Part shown: positions 9,002 to 18,039 of the stretch, in pieces
How positions within the stretch are numbered: the first letter of the stretch is position 1
Layout of the letters: every line of letters starts with the position of its first letter
NCBI RefSeq assembly: GCF_014803385.1
Contig: NZ_JACYFC010000002.1
Location: 731,727 to 795,726 of the forward strand
DNA: 64,000 nt
Source: Marinomonas colpomeniae
Lineage (GTDB): Bacteria > Pseudomonadota > Gammaproteobacteria > Pseudomonadales > Marinomonadaceae
Direction of reading: 5' to 3'
Made by a program: the position numbers and the translations under genes
Notes under the pieces: model-generated
Told to the model about the DNA's origin: nothing
The model's input: the letters and a program-made list of their open reading frames with translations, nothing else
Database searches by the model: none

Positions 9002-10120
9002 ATGAAAAAAGCACTTATTACAGGTATTACGGGGCAAGATGGTTCTTACCTAGCGGAGTTTTTATTAGCAAAAGGTTATGAAGTTCATGGAATTAAGCGC
9101 CGTGCTTCTTCGTTGAATACTCAGCGAATTGATCATTTGTATCAAGACCCTCATGAACCAAACCCAAAGTTGAAACTGCACTACGGTGATTTAACAGACA
9201 GTTCCAACTTGACTCGAATCTTGCAGGAAGTTCAGCCCGATGAAGTTTATAATTTGGGGGCTCAATCTCACGTTGCTGTATCGTTCGAAGCTCCTGAATA
9301 TACGGCTGATGTCGATGGTACGGGGACGTTGCGTATTTTAGAAGCTATTCGTCTTCTAGGTCTTGAAAAGACAACCAAATTTTATCAGGCATCAACTTCA
9401 GAATTGTATGGTTTAGTGCAAGAAACACCGCAAAAAGAAACCACGCCTTTCTACCCACGTTCTCCATACGCTGTGGCGAAAATGTATGCTTACTGGATCG
9501 TGGTTAACTACCGCGAGTCTTATGGCATGTACGCTTGTAACGGAATCTTGTTCAACCACGAATCACCGCGTCGTGGTGAAACCTTTGTTACTCGTAAAAT
9601 TACTCGTGGTTTGGCAAATATCGCACAAGGTTTAGAGAAGTGTTTATACATGGGGAATATGGATGCATTGCGTGACTGGGGTCATGCTAAAGATTATGTG
9701 CGTATGCAATGGATGATGCTTCAACAAGAGCAGCCAGAAGATTTTGTGATTGCTACTGGGATTCAATACTCTGTTCGTCAGTTTATCAAATGGTCTGCTC
9801 AAGAGTTAGGTGTTAAGTTGAAATTTGAAGGCCAAGGCGTTGATGAAAAAGCTATTGTCACAGCTATCGAAGGCGATAATGCGCCATCGTTGAAAGTTGG
9901 TGATGTTGTGGTGCAGATAGACCCGCGTTATTTTCGTCCAGCTGAAGTAGAAACTTTATTAGGTGACCCAAGTAAAGCGAAGCAAAAGCTAGGTTGGACA
10001 CCAGAGATTACGGTGCAAGAAATGTGTTCTGAAATGGTTTCAGCAGATCTTAAAATAGCTAAGCAACATGCCTTTATGAAAGCGAATGGCTATGAAGTAC
10101 CTGTGGCACAGGAGAATTAA
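9002..10120 (+). CDS. gmd: GDP-mannose 4,6-dehydratase
   Basis: This 372-residue enzyme makes GDP-4-keto-6-deoxy-D-mannose from GDP-mannose, the first step to GDP-L-fucose. The sequence is typical of Gmd throughout: [16 protein letters not shown] at the NAD site, [29 protein letters not shown], and the Tyr-x3-Lys pair in [12 protein letters not shown]. Length matches the family. It is followed three bases later by fcl, so the pair forms one pathway unit. G+C content rises visibly here compared with the genes before and after. A GDP-mannose-making manC is not intact in this window; only a relic is seen near 22.4 kb. Confidence 0.97.
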   Translation: MKKALITGITGQDGSYLAEFLLAKGYEVHGIKRRASSLNTQRIDHLYQDPHEPNPKLKLHYGDLTDSSNLTRILQEVQPDEVYNLGAQSHVAVSFEAPEYTADVDGTGTLRILEAIRLLGLEKTTKFYQASTSELYGLVQETPQKETTPFYPRSPYAVAKMYAYWIVVNYRESYGMYACNGILFNHESPRRGETFVTRKITRGLANIAQGLEKCLYMGNMDALRDWGHAKDYVRMQWMMLQQEQPEDFVIATGIQYSVRQFIKWSAQELGVKLKFEGQGVDEKAIVTAIEGDNAPSLKVGDVVVQIDPRYFRPAEVETLLGDPSKAKQKLGWTPEITVQEMCSEMVSADLKIAKQHAFMKANGYEVPVAQEN

Positions 10121-10123
10121 TAG

Positions 10124-11092
10124 GTGAACCTAGATTCAAGAGTCTTTGTGGCAGGTCATCGTGGTATGGTTGGCTCGGCTATTATTCGACAGCTGAAAAG
10201 AAAAGGTTATCGCTATATTATAACTCGTACTTCCTTAGAGTTGGATCTTACAAATCAAGCCGCAGTCGCTGTTTTTTTTGCAGAAGAAAATATTGATATG
10301 GTCTATTTGGCTGCTGCAAAGGTTGGTGGTATTCATGCCAATAACACTTATCCAGCCGAATTTATTTATCAAAATTTAATGATAGAAGCGAATGTCATTC
10401 ATCAAGCCTTTACTCATGGAGTGCAAAAACTTTTGTTTCTAGGTTCTTCGTGTATTTACCCTAAGCTTGCTGAACAACCTATGCAAGAATCTGCATTATT
10501 AAGCGGATATTTAGAGTCTACTAATGAGCCATATGCCATTGCCAAAATCGCTGGTATTAAGTTGTGTGAGTCCTATAATAGGCAGTATGGTGTAGATTAT
10601 CGTAGTGTTATGCCAACCAATCTTTATGGACCAGGGGATAACTATCATCCTGAAAATAGCCATGTAATTCCAGCTTTGATTCGTCGTATACATGAAGCAA
10701 AAGAGCAAGGTTTAAGTGATGTCTCTATTTGGGGGACTGGTATGCCAAAACGTGAGTTTTTGCATGTCGATGATATGGCAAAAGCTAGTGTTTTTATAAT
10801 GAACTTAGATAAATCAATCTATTGTAATCATGTGGAACCGATGCAGAGTCATATTAATGTGGGTACTGGAATTGACTGTTCTATTCTAGAGGTAGCTCAA
10901 ACTATTGCTAATGTGATTGAGTTTGAAGGACAAATCAAAACCGATCCAAGTAAACCTGATGGTGCACCGAGGAAGTTGATGGATGTCGATCGACTTCGTC
11001 AATTAGGATGGGAAGCTGAAATTAAGCTGGATATTGGGGTTCGAGATGCTTATGAGTCGTTTTGTAAAAATATAGATAATTTGAGAATGTAG
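10124..11092 (+). CDS. fcl: GDP-L-fucose synthase (GDP-4-keto-6-deoxy-mannose 3,5-epimerase/4-reductase)
   Basis: A 322-residue extended SDR that completes GDP-L-fucose synthesis using NADPH. Motifs include [12 protein letters not shown] at the N-terminus, [21 protein letters not shown] and the catalytic [15 protein letters not shown]. The GTG start is preceded by GGAG at good distance and lies three bases after gmd. Also known as wcaG. Fucose is therefore a likely sugar of the exported glycan. Confidence 0.96.
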   Translation: MNLDSRVFVAGHRGMVGSAIIRQLKRKGYRYIITRTSLELDLTNQAAVAVFFAEENIDMVYLAAAKVGGIHANNTYPAEFIYQNLMIEANVIHQAFTHGVQKLLFLGSSCIYPKLAEQPMQESALLSGYLESTNEPYAIAKIAGIKLCESYNRQYGVDYRSVMPTNLYGPGDNYHPENSHVIPALIRRIHEAKEQGLSDVSIWGTGMPKREFLHVDDMAKASVFIMNLDKSIYCNHVEPMQSHINVGTGIDCSILEVAQTIANVIEFEGQIKTDPSKPDGAPRKLMDVDRLRQLGWEAEIKLDIGVRDAYESFCKNIDNLRM

Positions 11093-11093
11093 T

Positions 11094-11861
11094 ATGAATT
11101 TTATAGGGAATCAGGATTTACCACTGATTAGTATTATTACTATTGTTTATAACGATGTTGAGAATATAGAGAAGACGATCAAAAGCATTTTGGAACAATC
11201 ATATAAAAATATTCAATATATTGTTGTTGATGGTGCTTCTAGTGATGGTACCAAAACTATACTTGAAAAGTATAAAGATAATATTGATGTTTTTATTAGT
11301 GAGAATGATACGGGTATCAGCGATGCTTTTAATAAAGGGACTAAATTAGTAAAAGGTGATTATATAAATTATATGAACTCAGGAGATTCTTTTATAGATG
11401 ATAATTCTCTTTTAAAATTCGTACATGCTATTGTTGACTCAAATTCAGATGTTGTTACCGCTTTTTCAAGGTTTTCAAATTCTAGGATACCTAAAAAAGT
11501 AGTATCGAATACTTCATTTATTAATAAAAAATCTATGATTTCACATCAAGCCTCTTTTATTTCAAAAAAACTATTTGATCAATATGGCTTATATGATGAG
11601 ACTTTTAAAGTTCGTATGGATTATGAGTTTTGGCTGAGAGTTTTGCCACACTCGACGCTATTTTTTATAAATGAGACTCTTGTTGACTATGCTGATGGTG
11701 GGATAAGTGGTAAAAATACCAAGTTGAACTTTGATGAAGAAGTTCGTGCTCAAAGAAAAAATTTAAATTTTATAAAAAGAGAGTTTTATTTTGTTGATAG
11801 TACTTTAAGATATATTTTAAAAAAAGTTTTAAGTTTCTTAAAAAAGCTTCATAAAAAGTGA
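11094..11861 (+). CDS. GT2-family glycosyltransferase
   Basis: A 255-residue GT-A enzyme of family 2. The N-terminus shows ISIITIVYNDVENIEKTI, the nucleotide-binding VVDGASSDGT, SENDTGISDAFNKG and a short acidic site in MNSGDSF, where the usual DxD reads SGD. Later, RMDYEFWLRVL matches the catalytic-base region of WcaA-like enzymes. There is no long membrane segment, so it acts in the cytoplasm on a lipid-linked acceptor. It begins one base after fcl, so fucose or a related sugar may be its donor; this is inference. Its stop overlaps the polymerase start (GTGA). Confidence 0.88.
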   Translation: MNFIGNQDLPLISIITIVYNDVENIEKTIKSILEQSYKNIQYIVVDGASSDGTKTILEKYKDNIDVFISENDTGISDAFNKGTKLVKGDYINYMNSGDSFIDDNSLLKFVHAIVDSNSDVVTAFSRFSNSRIPKKVVSNTSFINKKSMISHQASFISKKLFDQYGLYDETFKVRMDYEFWLRVLPHSTLFFINETLVDYADGGISGKNTKLNFDEEVRAQRKNLNFIKREFYFVDSTLRYILKKVLSFLKKLHKK

Positions 11862-13087
11862 ATTCTTTTAATTTTTTTTTCTTGGTTTTAATTGTTTCTT
11901 TATTAGGGGCGGATAAACTTAGTCTTTCTTTTTTTGGCGTTAATTTAAAGCCTGTTTTTATTTTTCTTTCAGTGTCTGGGGTTGTTTTTTTACTGAAGAG
12001 AAAAATATTATTTTCTTTTCCCGAATTGTTTTTTTTGTTTTTAATTTTTCTGGGTGGAACTCTTTCTTTATTAAATAGTTCTAAAACACATGTTGGTATT
12101 TTTTATAATATTTGGGTGGTTTTTAACTTCTTTTTTGTTTACGGATTTTTTAAGGTAATATCGGAACAGTATGGTTTTGAAAATATAAAAAAAATATACA
12201 TATATAGCTTTAGATTTCAGATAGTTTTTTGTTTGCTTCTTTTTCCTTTTTTTCATACATATGATTATAGATACAGTTTTTTTTACTATGAACCATCTTA
12301 TTTTTCAATAGCATCTATCCCTTATTTAGGGTTCGTTTTTCATGATTTCTTCAATAAGAAATTTAACTTGAAGGACTTGTTCTTTATTCTAGCTCTTTTG
12401 TTAATTACCAAATCTGCAGTTTTGATTTTGATTTTGATTTTGATGTTTACAATGTTTTTTATATTCTATAAAGGCATTTATCTAAAGTCAAAAATAAAAA
12501 TTATTTCTACTGGTTTTTTTATTGGTTTTTTTTCTTTGTTCATTCTTTATTTTATTTCTCCTGACAATCTAATTTCAGTTACACTTAATAACATATTAGA
12601 GTCCGAAAATAAACTTGAAGCAATTTTTTCGAGAATGGGGAATCGAATCCCTAGGATACAATTAGTCTGGGCATTTATTTGTGATTATTTTCCTGGAGGA
12701 GTAGGGGGAGGGAATTACAGGTTTGTTAATAAGGACTATATCTCACTAATAGATTATAGTTCACTAATAGATTATAAATCTCAAAAAGGTTTTTCGATCA
12801 GTATAGATGTTTTTAACCCCATAGGGCTTCCTGCAATTAATATTTTTTTGGAAGCATTTTCTGAAATGGGAGCTCTAGGTGGTACCGGTTTTATTGGGTT
12901 CTGTTTATATATATCTTTTCTTTTATTGAAAGATTTTTCTAGAGGCAGTAATTCTGTTTTATTTATAATAATTTTTGTATTTTTTCTTACATTGTCTATT
13001 GAATCTAGCTATCTAAAGTTATCTCTTTGGGCTTTTATGGGTTGTGTTTCAGGTATAATATCTAATGAAAAAAAACGTTGTATTTGA
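11858..13087 (+). CDS. Wzy-like polysaccharide polymerase (polytopic membrane protein)
   Basis: A 409-residue protein made almost entirely of hydrophobic helices (about ten), very rich in Phe and Leu and with a strong A+T bias. A larger soluble loop lies about residues 240-320, with RMGNRIPRIQ and the glycine-rich FPGGVGGGNYR, as in O-antigen polymerases that join repeat units in the periplasm. Position among glycosyltransferases supports Wzy. Starts at GTG in a four-base overlap. Two repeat tracts lie in the gene: TTTTGA units near 12419-12445 and an in-frame 18-bp duplication at 12743-12778. Low sequence conservation is normal for Wzy, so the name is by topology and context. Confidence 0.72.
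   Translation: MNSFNFFFLVLIVSLLGADKLSLSFFGVNLKPVFIFLSVSGVVFLLKRKILFSFPELFFLFLIFLGGTLSLLNSSKTHVGIFYNIWVVFNFFFVYGFFKVISEQYGFENIKKIYIYSFRFQIVFCLLLFPFFHTYDYRYSFFYYEPSYFSIASIPYLGFVFHDFFNKKFNLKDLFFILALLLITKSAVLILILILMFTMFFIFYKGIYLKSKIKIISTGFFIGFFSLFILYFISPDNLISVTLNNILESENKLEAIFSRMGNRIPRIQLVWAFICDYFPGGVGGGNYRFVNKDYISLIDYSSLIDYKSQKGFSISIDVFNPIGLPAINIFLEAFSEMGALGGTGFIGFCLYISFLLLKDFSRGSNSVLFIIIFVFFLTLSIESSYLKLSLWAFMGCVSGIISNEKKRCI
12743..12778 (+). repeat. In-frame 18-bp tandem duplication in the Wzy-like gene
   Basis: Two adjacent 18-base units, each starting TCACTAATAGATTATA, encode the repeated peptide SLIDY twice within the large loop. The first 16 bases are identical in both copies, which suggests a recent duplication. 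Confidence 0.85.
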
Positions 13088-14072
13088 TACTAGATGGTTA
13101 AAAAGTGGTGGTATTGGTCGTTTTTGCAAAGAAATGAAGTCTTCAAACAGCTTAAAGAAATGCCGTTTTTTAAAGGGTGATTTATCCGACGTTTTTTCTA
13201 TAAAGGATATATATTACCTTTTCAAAATAATTTTGAAGAATGATTTCTTTATTACGCCAGGATATAATTCTCCTGTCTTTTCAAAAGGAAAGGCTATTGT
13301 TACGCTTCATGATCTAATGCATTTGAAATTTCCTAAATATTCAAGCTTTAAAAATAAAATTTATTATAATTTCATTGTCAAAAGAGCTATTAAAAGTGCT
13401 CCATTAGTTTTTACTGTTTCTGAGTTTACTCGTAAAGAATTAGCAGAATGGGCTGATATTCCTTTAGAAAAAATAGCAGTTGTCCCAAACGGAGTCGACC
13501 ATGATTATTATCATGCAGATGTAGTTCCTATCGCCAGGCCTCGCCCCTATTTTTTCTATATCGGTAATAATAAACCCCATAAAAACTTGATAAGCCTTAT
13601 TGAGGCTTTTTCAGAGTCGTCACTTCAGTGTGAAGTTGATCTTTTAATTTCTTGTTCTCCTACTAAAGAGTTGAATCTATTGATTGATAATTTAGGACTA
13701 TCTAGTCATGTTATTTTTCTTTCGGGTATAGATGAAGATGAATTACCTAATTATTATAAGGGAGCTCTTGCTACTGTTGTTGTAACTTTATATGAAGGGT
13801 TTTGTTTGCCTATCTTAGAGTCTATGGCGGTAGGAACGCCTGTGATAACTTCGAATATTACTGCTATGCCAGAGGTTGCAGGAGGTGCTGCAATTTTAGT
13901 TGATCCTTATCATATTGATTCCATTAAGATGGCGTTACAGTCTATTTCTAATGATAAGAATTTACGTTTAACCCTGAGTGAAAAAGGGTTAATTAGAGCG
14001 AAAGAATTTTCATGGGATAAATCTCGTATGTTATGGGATAAAGCGTTACTCCCTATTTTGGAGGGAAAATGA
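13065..14072 (+). CDS. Glycosyltransferase family 4 protein
   Basis: A 335-residue GT-B glycosyltransferase. The acceptor-side glycine loop appears as WLKSGGIGRFCKE, followed by VTLHDLMHLKFP. The donor domain starts with PYFFYIGNNKPHKNL and ends in the E-x7-E motif of LYEGFCLPILESMAVGTPV and SNITAMPEVAGGAA. This pattern fits mannosyl- and related transferases of the WbdA/WbcX type. Starts 23 bases inside the polymerase gene and overlaps the next gene (ATGA), so it is part of a tightly coupled operon. Sugar specificity is unknown. Confidence 0.9.
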   Translation: MKKNVVFDTRWLKSGGIGRFCKEMKSSNSLKKCRFLKGDLSDVFSIKDIYYLFKIILKNDFFITPGYNSPVFSKGKAIVTLHDLMHLKFPKYSSFKNKIYYNFIVKRAIKSAPLVFTVSEFTRKELAEWADIPLEKIAVVPNGVDHDYYHADVVPIARPRPYFFYIGNNKPHKNLISLIEAFSESSLQCEVDLLISCSPTKELNLLIDNLGLSSHVIFLSGIDEDELPNYYKGALATVVVTLYEGFCLPILESMAVGTPVITSNITAMPEVAGGAAILVDPYHIDSIKMALQSISNDKNLRLTLSEKGLIRAKEFSWDKSRMLWDKALLPILEGK

Positions 14073-15163
14073 AAGTTGCCATTGTACATTATTGGTTGTT
14101 AAACCCTCGTGGTGGAGAAAAGGTGGTAGAGGCTTTGTGTGAACTTTATCCTCAAGCTGATATTTTTACTCATGTGTATGAACCTGAAGTATTTCAAAAT
14201 AGCGTGATAAGCCAGCACTCTGTTAAAGAAAGCTTTATTAGTCGTCTCCCATTTGCCAAACGGTTTTATCAGAATTATCTTCCTTTCATGCCTCTTGCGT
14301 TAGAGCAATTTGATTTGTCCTCTTATGATTTAATAATTTCAAGTGAATCAGGCCCTGCTAAAGGTATTATACCGGCACCTGGGCAACCTCATATATGTTA
14401 TTGCCATTCGCCTATGCGTTATGCATGGGATATGTATCATGAGTATCGTAGTCGCTGTGGTTGGTTTAAACGTTTATTAATGGTGCCATTATTGCATTAT
14501 ATTCGCCGTTGGGATCAATTGAGTTCTATGTCAGTTAGCCATTTTATCGCAAATAGTGAGTTCGTCTCTGGTAGAATTAAAAGTTTTTATCATAGAGAAT
14601 CAGATGTAATTCACCCTCCTGTTGACTTTGACGCATTTCAGCCTTCTTATAGTGCGCCCGAAGATTATTATTTACTTTTAGGTCAGTTAGTTCCATATAA
14701 GAAGGCTGATCTTGCTGTACGTGCCTTTAATCAATCTGGTCGCAATCTAAAAGTAGTGGGTGAAGGTGAACAATTTGAGGAACTTAAGAAATTAGCAAGT
14801 GATAACGTTGAAATACTTGGTCGTAAACCCTTTGATGAAATTAAATACTTATTAGCGAATTGCAAGGCGCTTATTTTTCCTGGTGTGGAAGATTTTGGGA
14901 TTGTTCCGTTAGAAGCCATGGCTTCTGGGAGGCCTGTTATTGCTTTTAAGAAGGGTGGTGCTTTAGAAACTGTGAAAGAAGGTATTTCAGGTGTCTTTTT
15001 TGAATATCAAACAGAAAATTCTTTAAATAATGCGGTTCAGTTATTTGAAGAGTGCTCTGATGATTTTAAATCCTCAGATATTAGAGAATACGTTGAAATT
15101 TTTAGCAAGGAGAACTTTAAGAAGAAGATATCTAGTTTCGTGAGAGATATTGAAACTCGATAG
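14069..15163 (+). CDS. Glycosyltransferase family 4 protein (WbaZ-like)
   Basis: A 364-residue GT-B enzyme. N-terminal VAIVHYWLLNPRGGEKVVE is typical of WbaZ/WbdC-type mannosyl- or related transferases, as is CYCHSPMRYAWDMYHEY. The donor domain carries LLLGQLVPYKKADLAVRAF, VVGEGEQFEELK and the E-x7-E motif in PGVEDFGIVPLEAMASGRPV. It is the last gene of the + strand cluster and ends just before a terminator shared with wcaJ. Codon use is less A+T-biased than in the genes at 3-13 kb. Confidence 0.9.
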   Translation: MKVAIVHYWLLNPRGGEKVVEALCELYPQADIFTHVYEPEVFQNSVISQHSVKESFISRLPFAKRFYQNYLPFMPLALEQFDLSSYDLIISSESGPAKGIIPAPGQPHICYCHSPMRYAWDMYHEYRSRCGWFKRLLMVPLLHYIRRWDQLSSMSVSHFIANSEFVSGRIKSFYHRESDVIHPPVDFDAFQPSYSAPEDYYLLLGQLVPYKKADLAVRAFNQSGRNLKVVGEGEQFEELKKLASDNVEILGRKPFDEIKYLLANCKALIFPGVEDFGIVPLEAMASGRPVIAFKKGGALETVKEGISGVFFEYQTENSLNNAVQLFEECSDDFKSSDIREYVEIFSKENFKKKISSFVRDIETR

Positions 15164-15172
15164 CTTACGCAT

Positions 15173-15199
15173 AAAAGTGCCGAATTAAGCGGCATTTTT
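15173..15199. terminator. Bidirectional terminator between the GT4 gene and wcaJ
   Basis: A 10-bp stem (AAAAGTGCCG / CGGCATTTTT, one G-T pair) with T runs on both strands ends the two convergent genes. The wcaJ stop codon (15187-15185) lies inside the loop, so the last wcaJ codons form one arm of the stem. Confidence 0.85.
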
Positions 15200-16585
15200 A
15201 TGAATAAAGCCTTTCCAAAAAGTTAAGAAAATAATTTTTATATCAAACCATACTGACCAATTTTCGATGTAATAAAGATCATACTCAATACGTTTTTTTA
15301 GATCTGTATCTCCGCGCCACCCATTAATTTGAGCCCAACCTGTAATTCCTGCTTTTACCATGTGTTTTTGCATATACCCTGGGATTTCGTGTTTAAACTG
15401 CTCCACAAAAATAGTTCTTTCTGGTCTCGGGCCCACAATAGACATGTCACCTTTTAATACATTAAGGAATTGGGGTAATTCATCTAAACTTGTTTTACGT
15501 ATGAATTCGCCGAATCTTGTTACCGACATACTACTTGCTCCTCCCCAAGTGACACCGTCTTTTTCACAATCTTCCGCCATAGAGCGGAATTTAAGCATTC
15601 CGAATGAACGACCATTCCAACTAATTCGCTCTTGTCTATAAAAAATTGGACCTGGTGATGAAAGTTTTACACCTATAGCGAGTGCCAACAGAATAGGACT
15701 GATACCTATTAAAATTATGCTAGAAAGTATTTTATCCTCTATTGATTTTAATAGACGGTTTTTTCCTTCTAGCATATGAGATGTTGAGAGGTTAATTACA
15801 GGTAACCCAGCAACTTCTGTCATGGAGTGGTTTAGTAATTGAAAACCAAAGATATCTGGTACCATGCGAATAGTTACTGGACTTGTAGCCAATATCGACT
15901 GGACTTTTTCCATACATGCGAATTCACTTATAGGCAGTGCAATCCATACTTGATCTATATGTAGCTCATTAATTAATTTATTGATATCATTTAGATCGCC
16001 TAATGTTGGAATTTTTTTAACTAATAGATCCTTTGCTGTTTTATCTCCGTTATTAATAAAGCCTTTTACAACAAGTCCCATTTCAGAGTGCTGACTCAAT
16101 TTATTTGCAACATTTTGCCCTAGCTCTCCATCACCTATAATTAACACTCTTCGAATGTTGTAGCCTTTTTTCCTTAATTTTCCAAGAGTACTTCGTAGTG
16201 CAAAACGGTAAGCTAAAATTAATATTGTAGATGAAAGTAGCCAGCTGAAAATCCAAATTCTTGAGAATAAATCTGAAGACTGTGTCATAAAACCACTAAT
16301 GATAAGTAGCAAGAATGCACTTACTGTCGAGCTCAAAATGCATTTTATTTCGAAACTAAAAGGCGCTCCTCGCCATGTGCGGTAGGCTCCGTAAAAAGAG
16401 AGGCTAGCAGCTCCAAGTAAAACACCAAGGAGAAGAACATTTTTATACATTATATTCATATCGAGATGAGAAAATTTTAGCCAAAAACTGAGAGTTCCGG
16501 CTAAAAATAGGATTGTTACATCTAGACCCCTTAATATAATGGTTAGAGATGTGCTGTGTTCTTTTAATGTAGGTCCGTTTTTCAC
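15185..16585 (-). CDS. wcaJ: Undecaprenyl-phosphate sugar phosphotransferase, WcaJ-type initiating enzyme
   Basis: A 466-residue polyprenyl-phosphate hexose-1-phosphate transferase. It starts repeat-unit assembly by moving a sugar phosphate from a nucleotide sugar to undecaprenyl phosphate. The N-terminal part has four to five membrane helices, then a Rossmann-like CoA-binding fold (RRVLIIGDGELGQNVA). The C-terminal catalytic domain (from about residue 280) shows GPIFYRQERISWNG, FGMLKFRSM, TSLDELPQFLNVLKGDMS and GPRPER, followed by GITGWAQINGWRGDT. The family usually uses UDP-glucose, but the sugar could differ. It is transcribed toward the glycosyltransferase cluster, which it most likely serves. 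Confidence 0.93.
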   Translation of the reverse strand: MKNGPTLKEHSTSLTIILRGLDVTILFLAGTLSFWLKFSHLDMNIMYKNVLLLGVLLGAASLSFYGAYRTWRGAPFSFEIKCILSSTVSAFLLLIISGFMTQSSDLFSRIWIFSWLLSSTILILAYRFALRSTLGKLRKKGYNIRRVLIIGDGELGQNVANKLSQHSEMGLVVKGFINNGDKTAKDLLVKKIPTLGDLNDINKLINELHIDQVWIALPISEFACMEKVQSILATSPVTIRMVPDIFGFQLLNHSMTEVAGLPVINLSTSHMLEGKNRLLKSIEDKILSSIILIGISPILLALAIGVKLSSPGPIFYRQERISWNGRSFGMLKFRSMAEDCEKDGVTWGGASSMSVTRFGEFIRKTSLDELPQFLNVLKGDMSIVGPRPERTIFVEQFKHEIPGYMQKHMVKAGITGWAQINGWRGDTDLKKRIEYDLYYIENWSVWFDIKIIFLTFWKGFIHKNAA

Positions 16586-16854
16586 TAAATTCTCATTCTG
16601 TCTATTATGTATATTTTTTTATAAGCTTTAATGTTAACAAATAAGTACCTAGAGATCATAGTACTGATACCCGAGTTAATAGAGCATAGTTGGTTTGTTA
16701 TCCAAAAAAATCTGTATAAGAATTTTATATCTATGATTTTGATAAACCATTATGGATTGGAAAAATAGCTGTGTAAAAACTAGATGGTAAGCTTTGTTAA
16801 AGTGGGAGTAACTAACAGTAGTTTGAGTCAGTTATTGAGGTATCAGAATATTAT
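16586..16854. other. Gap upstream of wcaJ
   Basis: An A+T-rich spacer that must hold the wcaJ promoter. I see no convincing ORF, repeat or gene relic in it; its right end is the fkpA terminator hairpin. Confidence 0.5.
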
Positions 16855-16895
16855 AAAAAGAGAAGCTAGTATCATAATACTAGCTTCTCTTTTTT
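16855..16895 (-). terminator. Strong terminator after the FKBP gene
   Basis: An almost perfect 18-bp stem around a 4-base loop (arms ending CTAGTAT / ATACTAG, outer AAAAAGAGAAG / CTTCTCTTTTT). On the minus strand it is followed by T residues. It stands just downstream of the FKBP stop. Confidence 0.9.
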
Positions 16896-16911
16896 ACTGT
16901 TTAATTAACTA

Positions 16912-17616
16912 TTACTCGGCAACGCTAGTTTCTTGAATTTCGTGTAGTTCAACCACAAACTTAAGTGCTGCATTTGCTGGAATTGGTCCAGTTCCACCAG
17001 GGCCGTAAGCTAGGTCAGATGGAATGTATAATTCATATTTTGAGCCAACAGGCATAAGTTGTAAGCCTTCCGTCCAGCCAGGAATTACACCATTAAGAGG
17101 GAAGGTAATTGATTCTCCACGATTGTAAGAACTATCAAATACGGTGCCATCAATTAGACTGCCTTCGTAGTCCACTTTTACAGTATCTTCAGCTGTTGGC
17201 ATATCGCCAGCGCCTTTTGAGATGACTTTATAAAGCAAGCCAGACTCTGTTTTGATCACGCCATCTTCAGCTTCTTTTTCTGATAACCAAGCTGCTGAAG
17301 CAGCGATTGATTCTGCGGCTAATTTTTCTTGTTCAAGTTGTGCTGTCGCTGCTTGCTCTTGTTGGTAGTCTTGGATGGTTTTTGTTACTTCATCCATTGT
17401 CATTTGACCTTCTGTACCATCGAAGGAATTTTGAAAGCCAGCCATGAATGTCTTCATGTCTAATTCAGAAAAATCTTGAGCCATACGAGCGCCAAACATA
17501 GTACCAATGCTATAGCCAAGGCGTTGTTCTTTTGAATCTAGAGTGATGGTGCTGTCATCTGCGTATGCAACAGAAACCGAAGACATAACTAGTGCTGCAA
17601 TAAGAGTTTTTTTCAT
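16912..17616 (-). CDS. FKBP-type peptidyl-prolyl cis-trans isomerase, periplasmic (FkpA/Mip-like)
   Basis: A 234-residue foldase that isomerises X-Pro bonds. The signal peptide is MKKTLIAALVMSSVSVAYA, then DD; an upstream ATG five codons earlier is possible but spoils the n-region, and GGAA sits 9 bases before the chosen ATG. Residues about 25-110 form the helical dimerisation domain of FkpA/Mip proteins (LGYSIGTMFG, MTMDEV, a Gln/Glu-rich helix). The C-terminal FKBP domain has VKVDYEGSLIDGTVFDSSY, GVIPGWTEGLQLMPVGSKYELYIP (split across the family motif) and YGPGG. It likely acts as a dimeric periplasmic chaperone. Monocistronic, closed by a strong terminator. Confidence 0.92.
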   Translation of the reverse strand: MKKTLIAALVMSSVSVAYADDSTITLDSKEQRLGYSIGTMFGARMAQDFSELDMKTFMAGFQNSFDGTEGQMTMDEVTKTIQDYQQEQAATAQLEQEKLAAESIAASAAWLSEKEAEDGVIKTESGLLYKVISKGAGDMPTAEDTVKVDYEGSLIDGTVFDSSYNRGESITFPLNGVIPGWTEGLQLMPVGSKYELYIPSDLAYGPGGTGPIPANAALKFVVELHEIQETSVAE

Positions 17617-18039
17617 AAGAAAGTGTTCCATTATTTTGTTGATTTATCACTTAGTGATCTAAAGTATTCAGACCGAATTTGATTTGCATACTGTTTCGAT
17701 TAGTATTTTATGCGCAAAAGCAAAGCAGAAACAATGATATACGCTTTGTACTTCGTAAAACCAAATCTGTTGATACTGTTCTAACATAAGGTAGGTTGTT
17801 TATGCCAATTTTATGTTATCCCTTTATCAAAGCGACTCCTTCACCTGTACACTTTGTTTGAGTTTCAAAAAAGAAAGAAGTTCCACAAAGTACAAAACGT
17901 GAAACAAGACTAATCTGCACTTCTCTTGCTAGACAATCGTATTTACACAGCCATGACGGTGTTTGCTAAAGCTGTTTTGTTTATCTGTTGGTTTTTACGG
18001 TATGTTGACATTTTATATCTATAAAAGTCATCTGTAATC
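17617..18039. other. Gap between the FKBP and LysO genes
   Basis: It should hold the FKBP promoter (right side, minus strand) and the 3' untranslated end of lysO. A loose stem is formed by TGTACACTTTGT and ACAAAGTACA near 17840-17905. No ORF with a believable start and no gene relic was seen. Confidence 0.45.
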
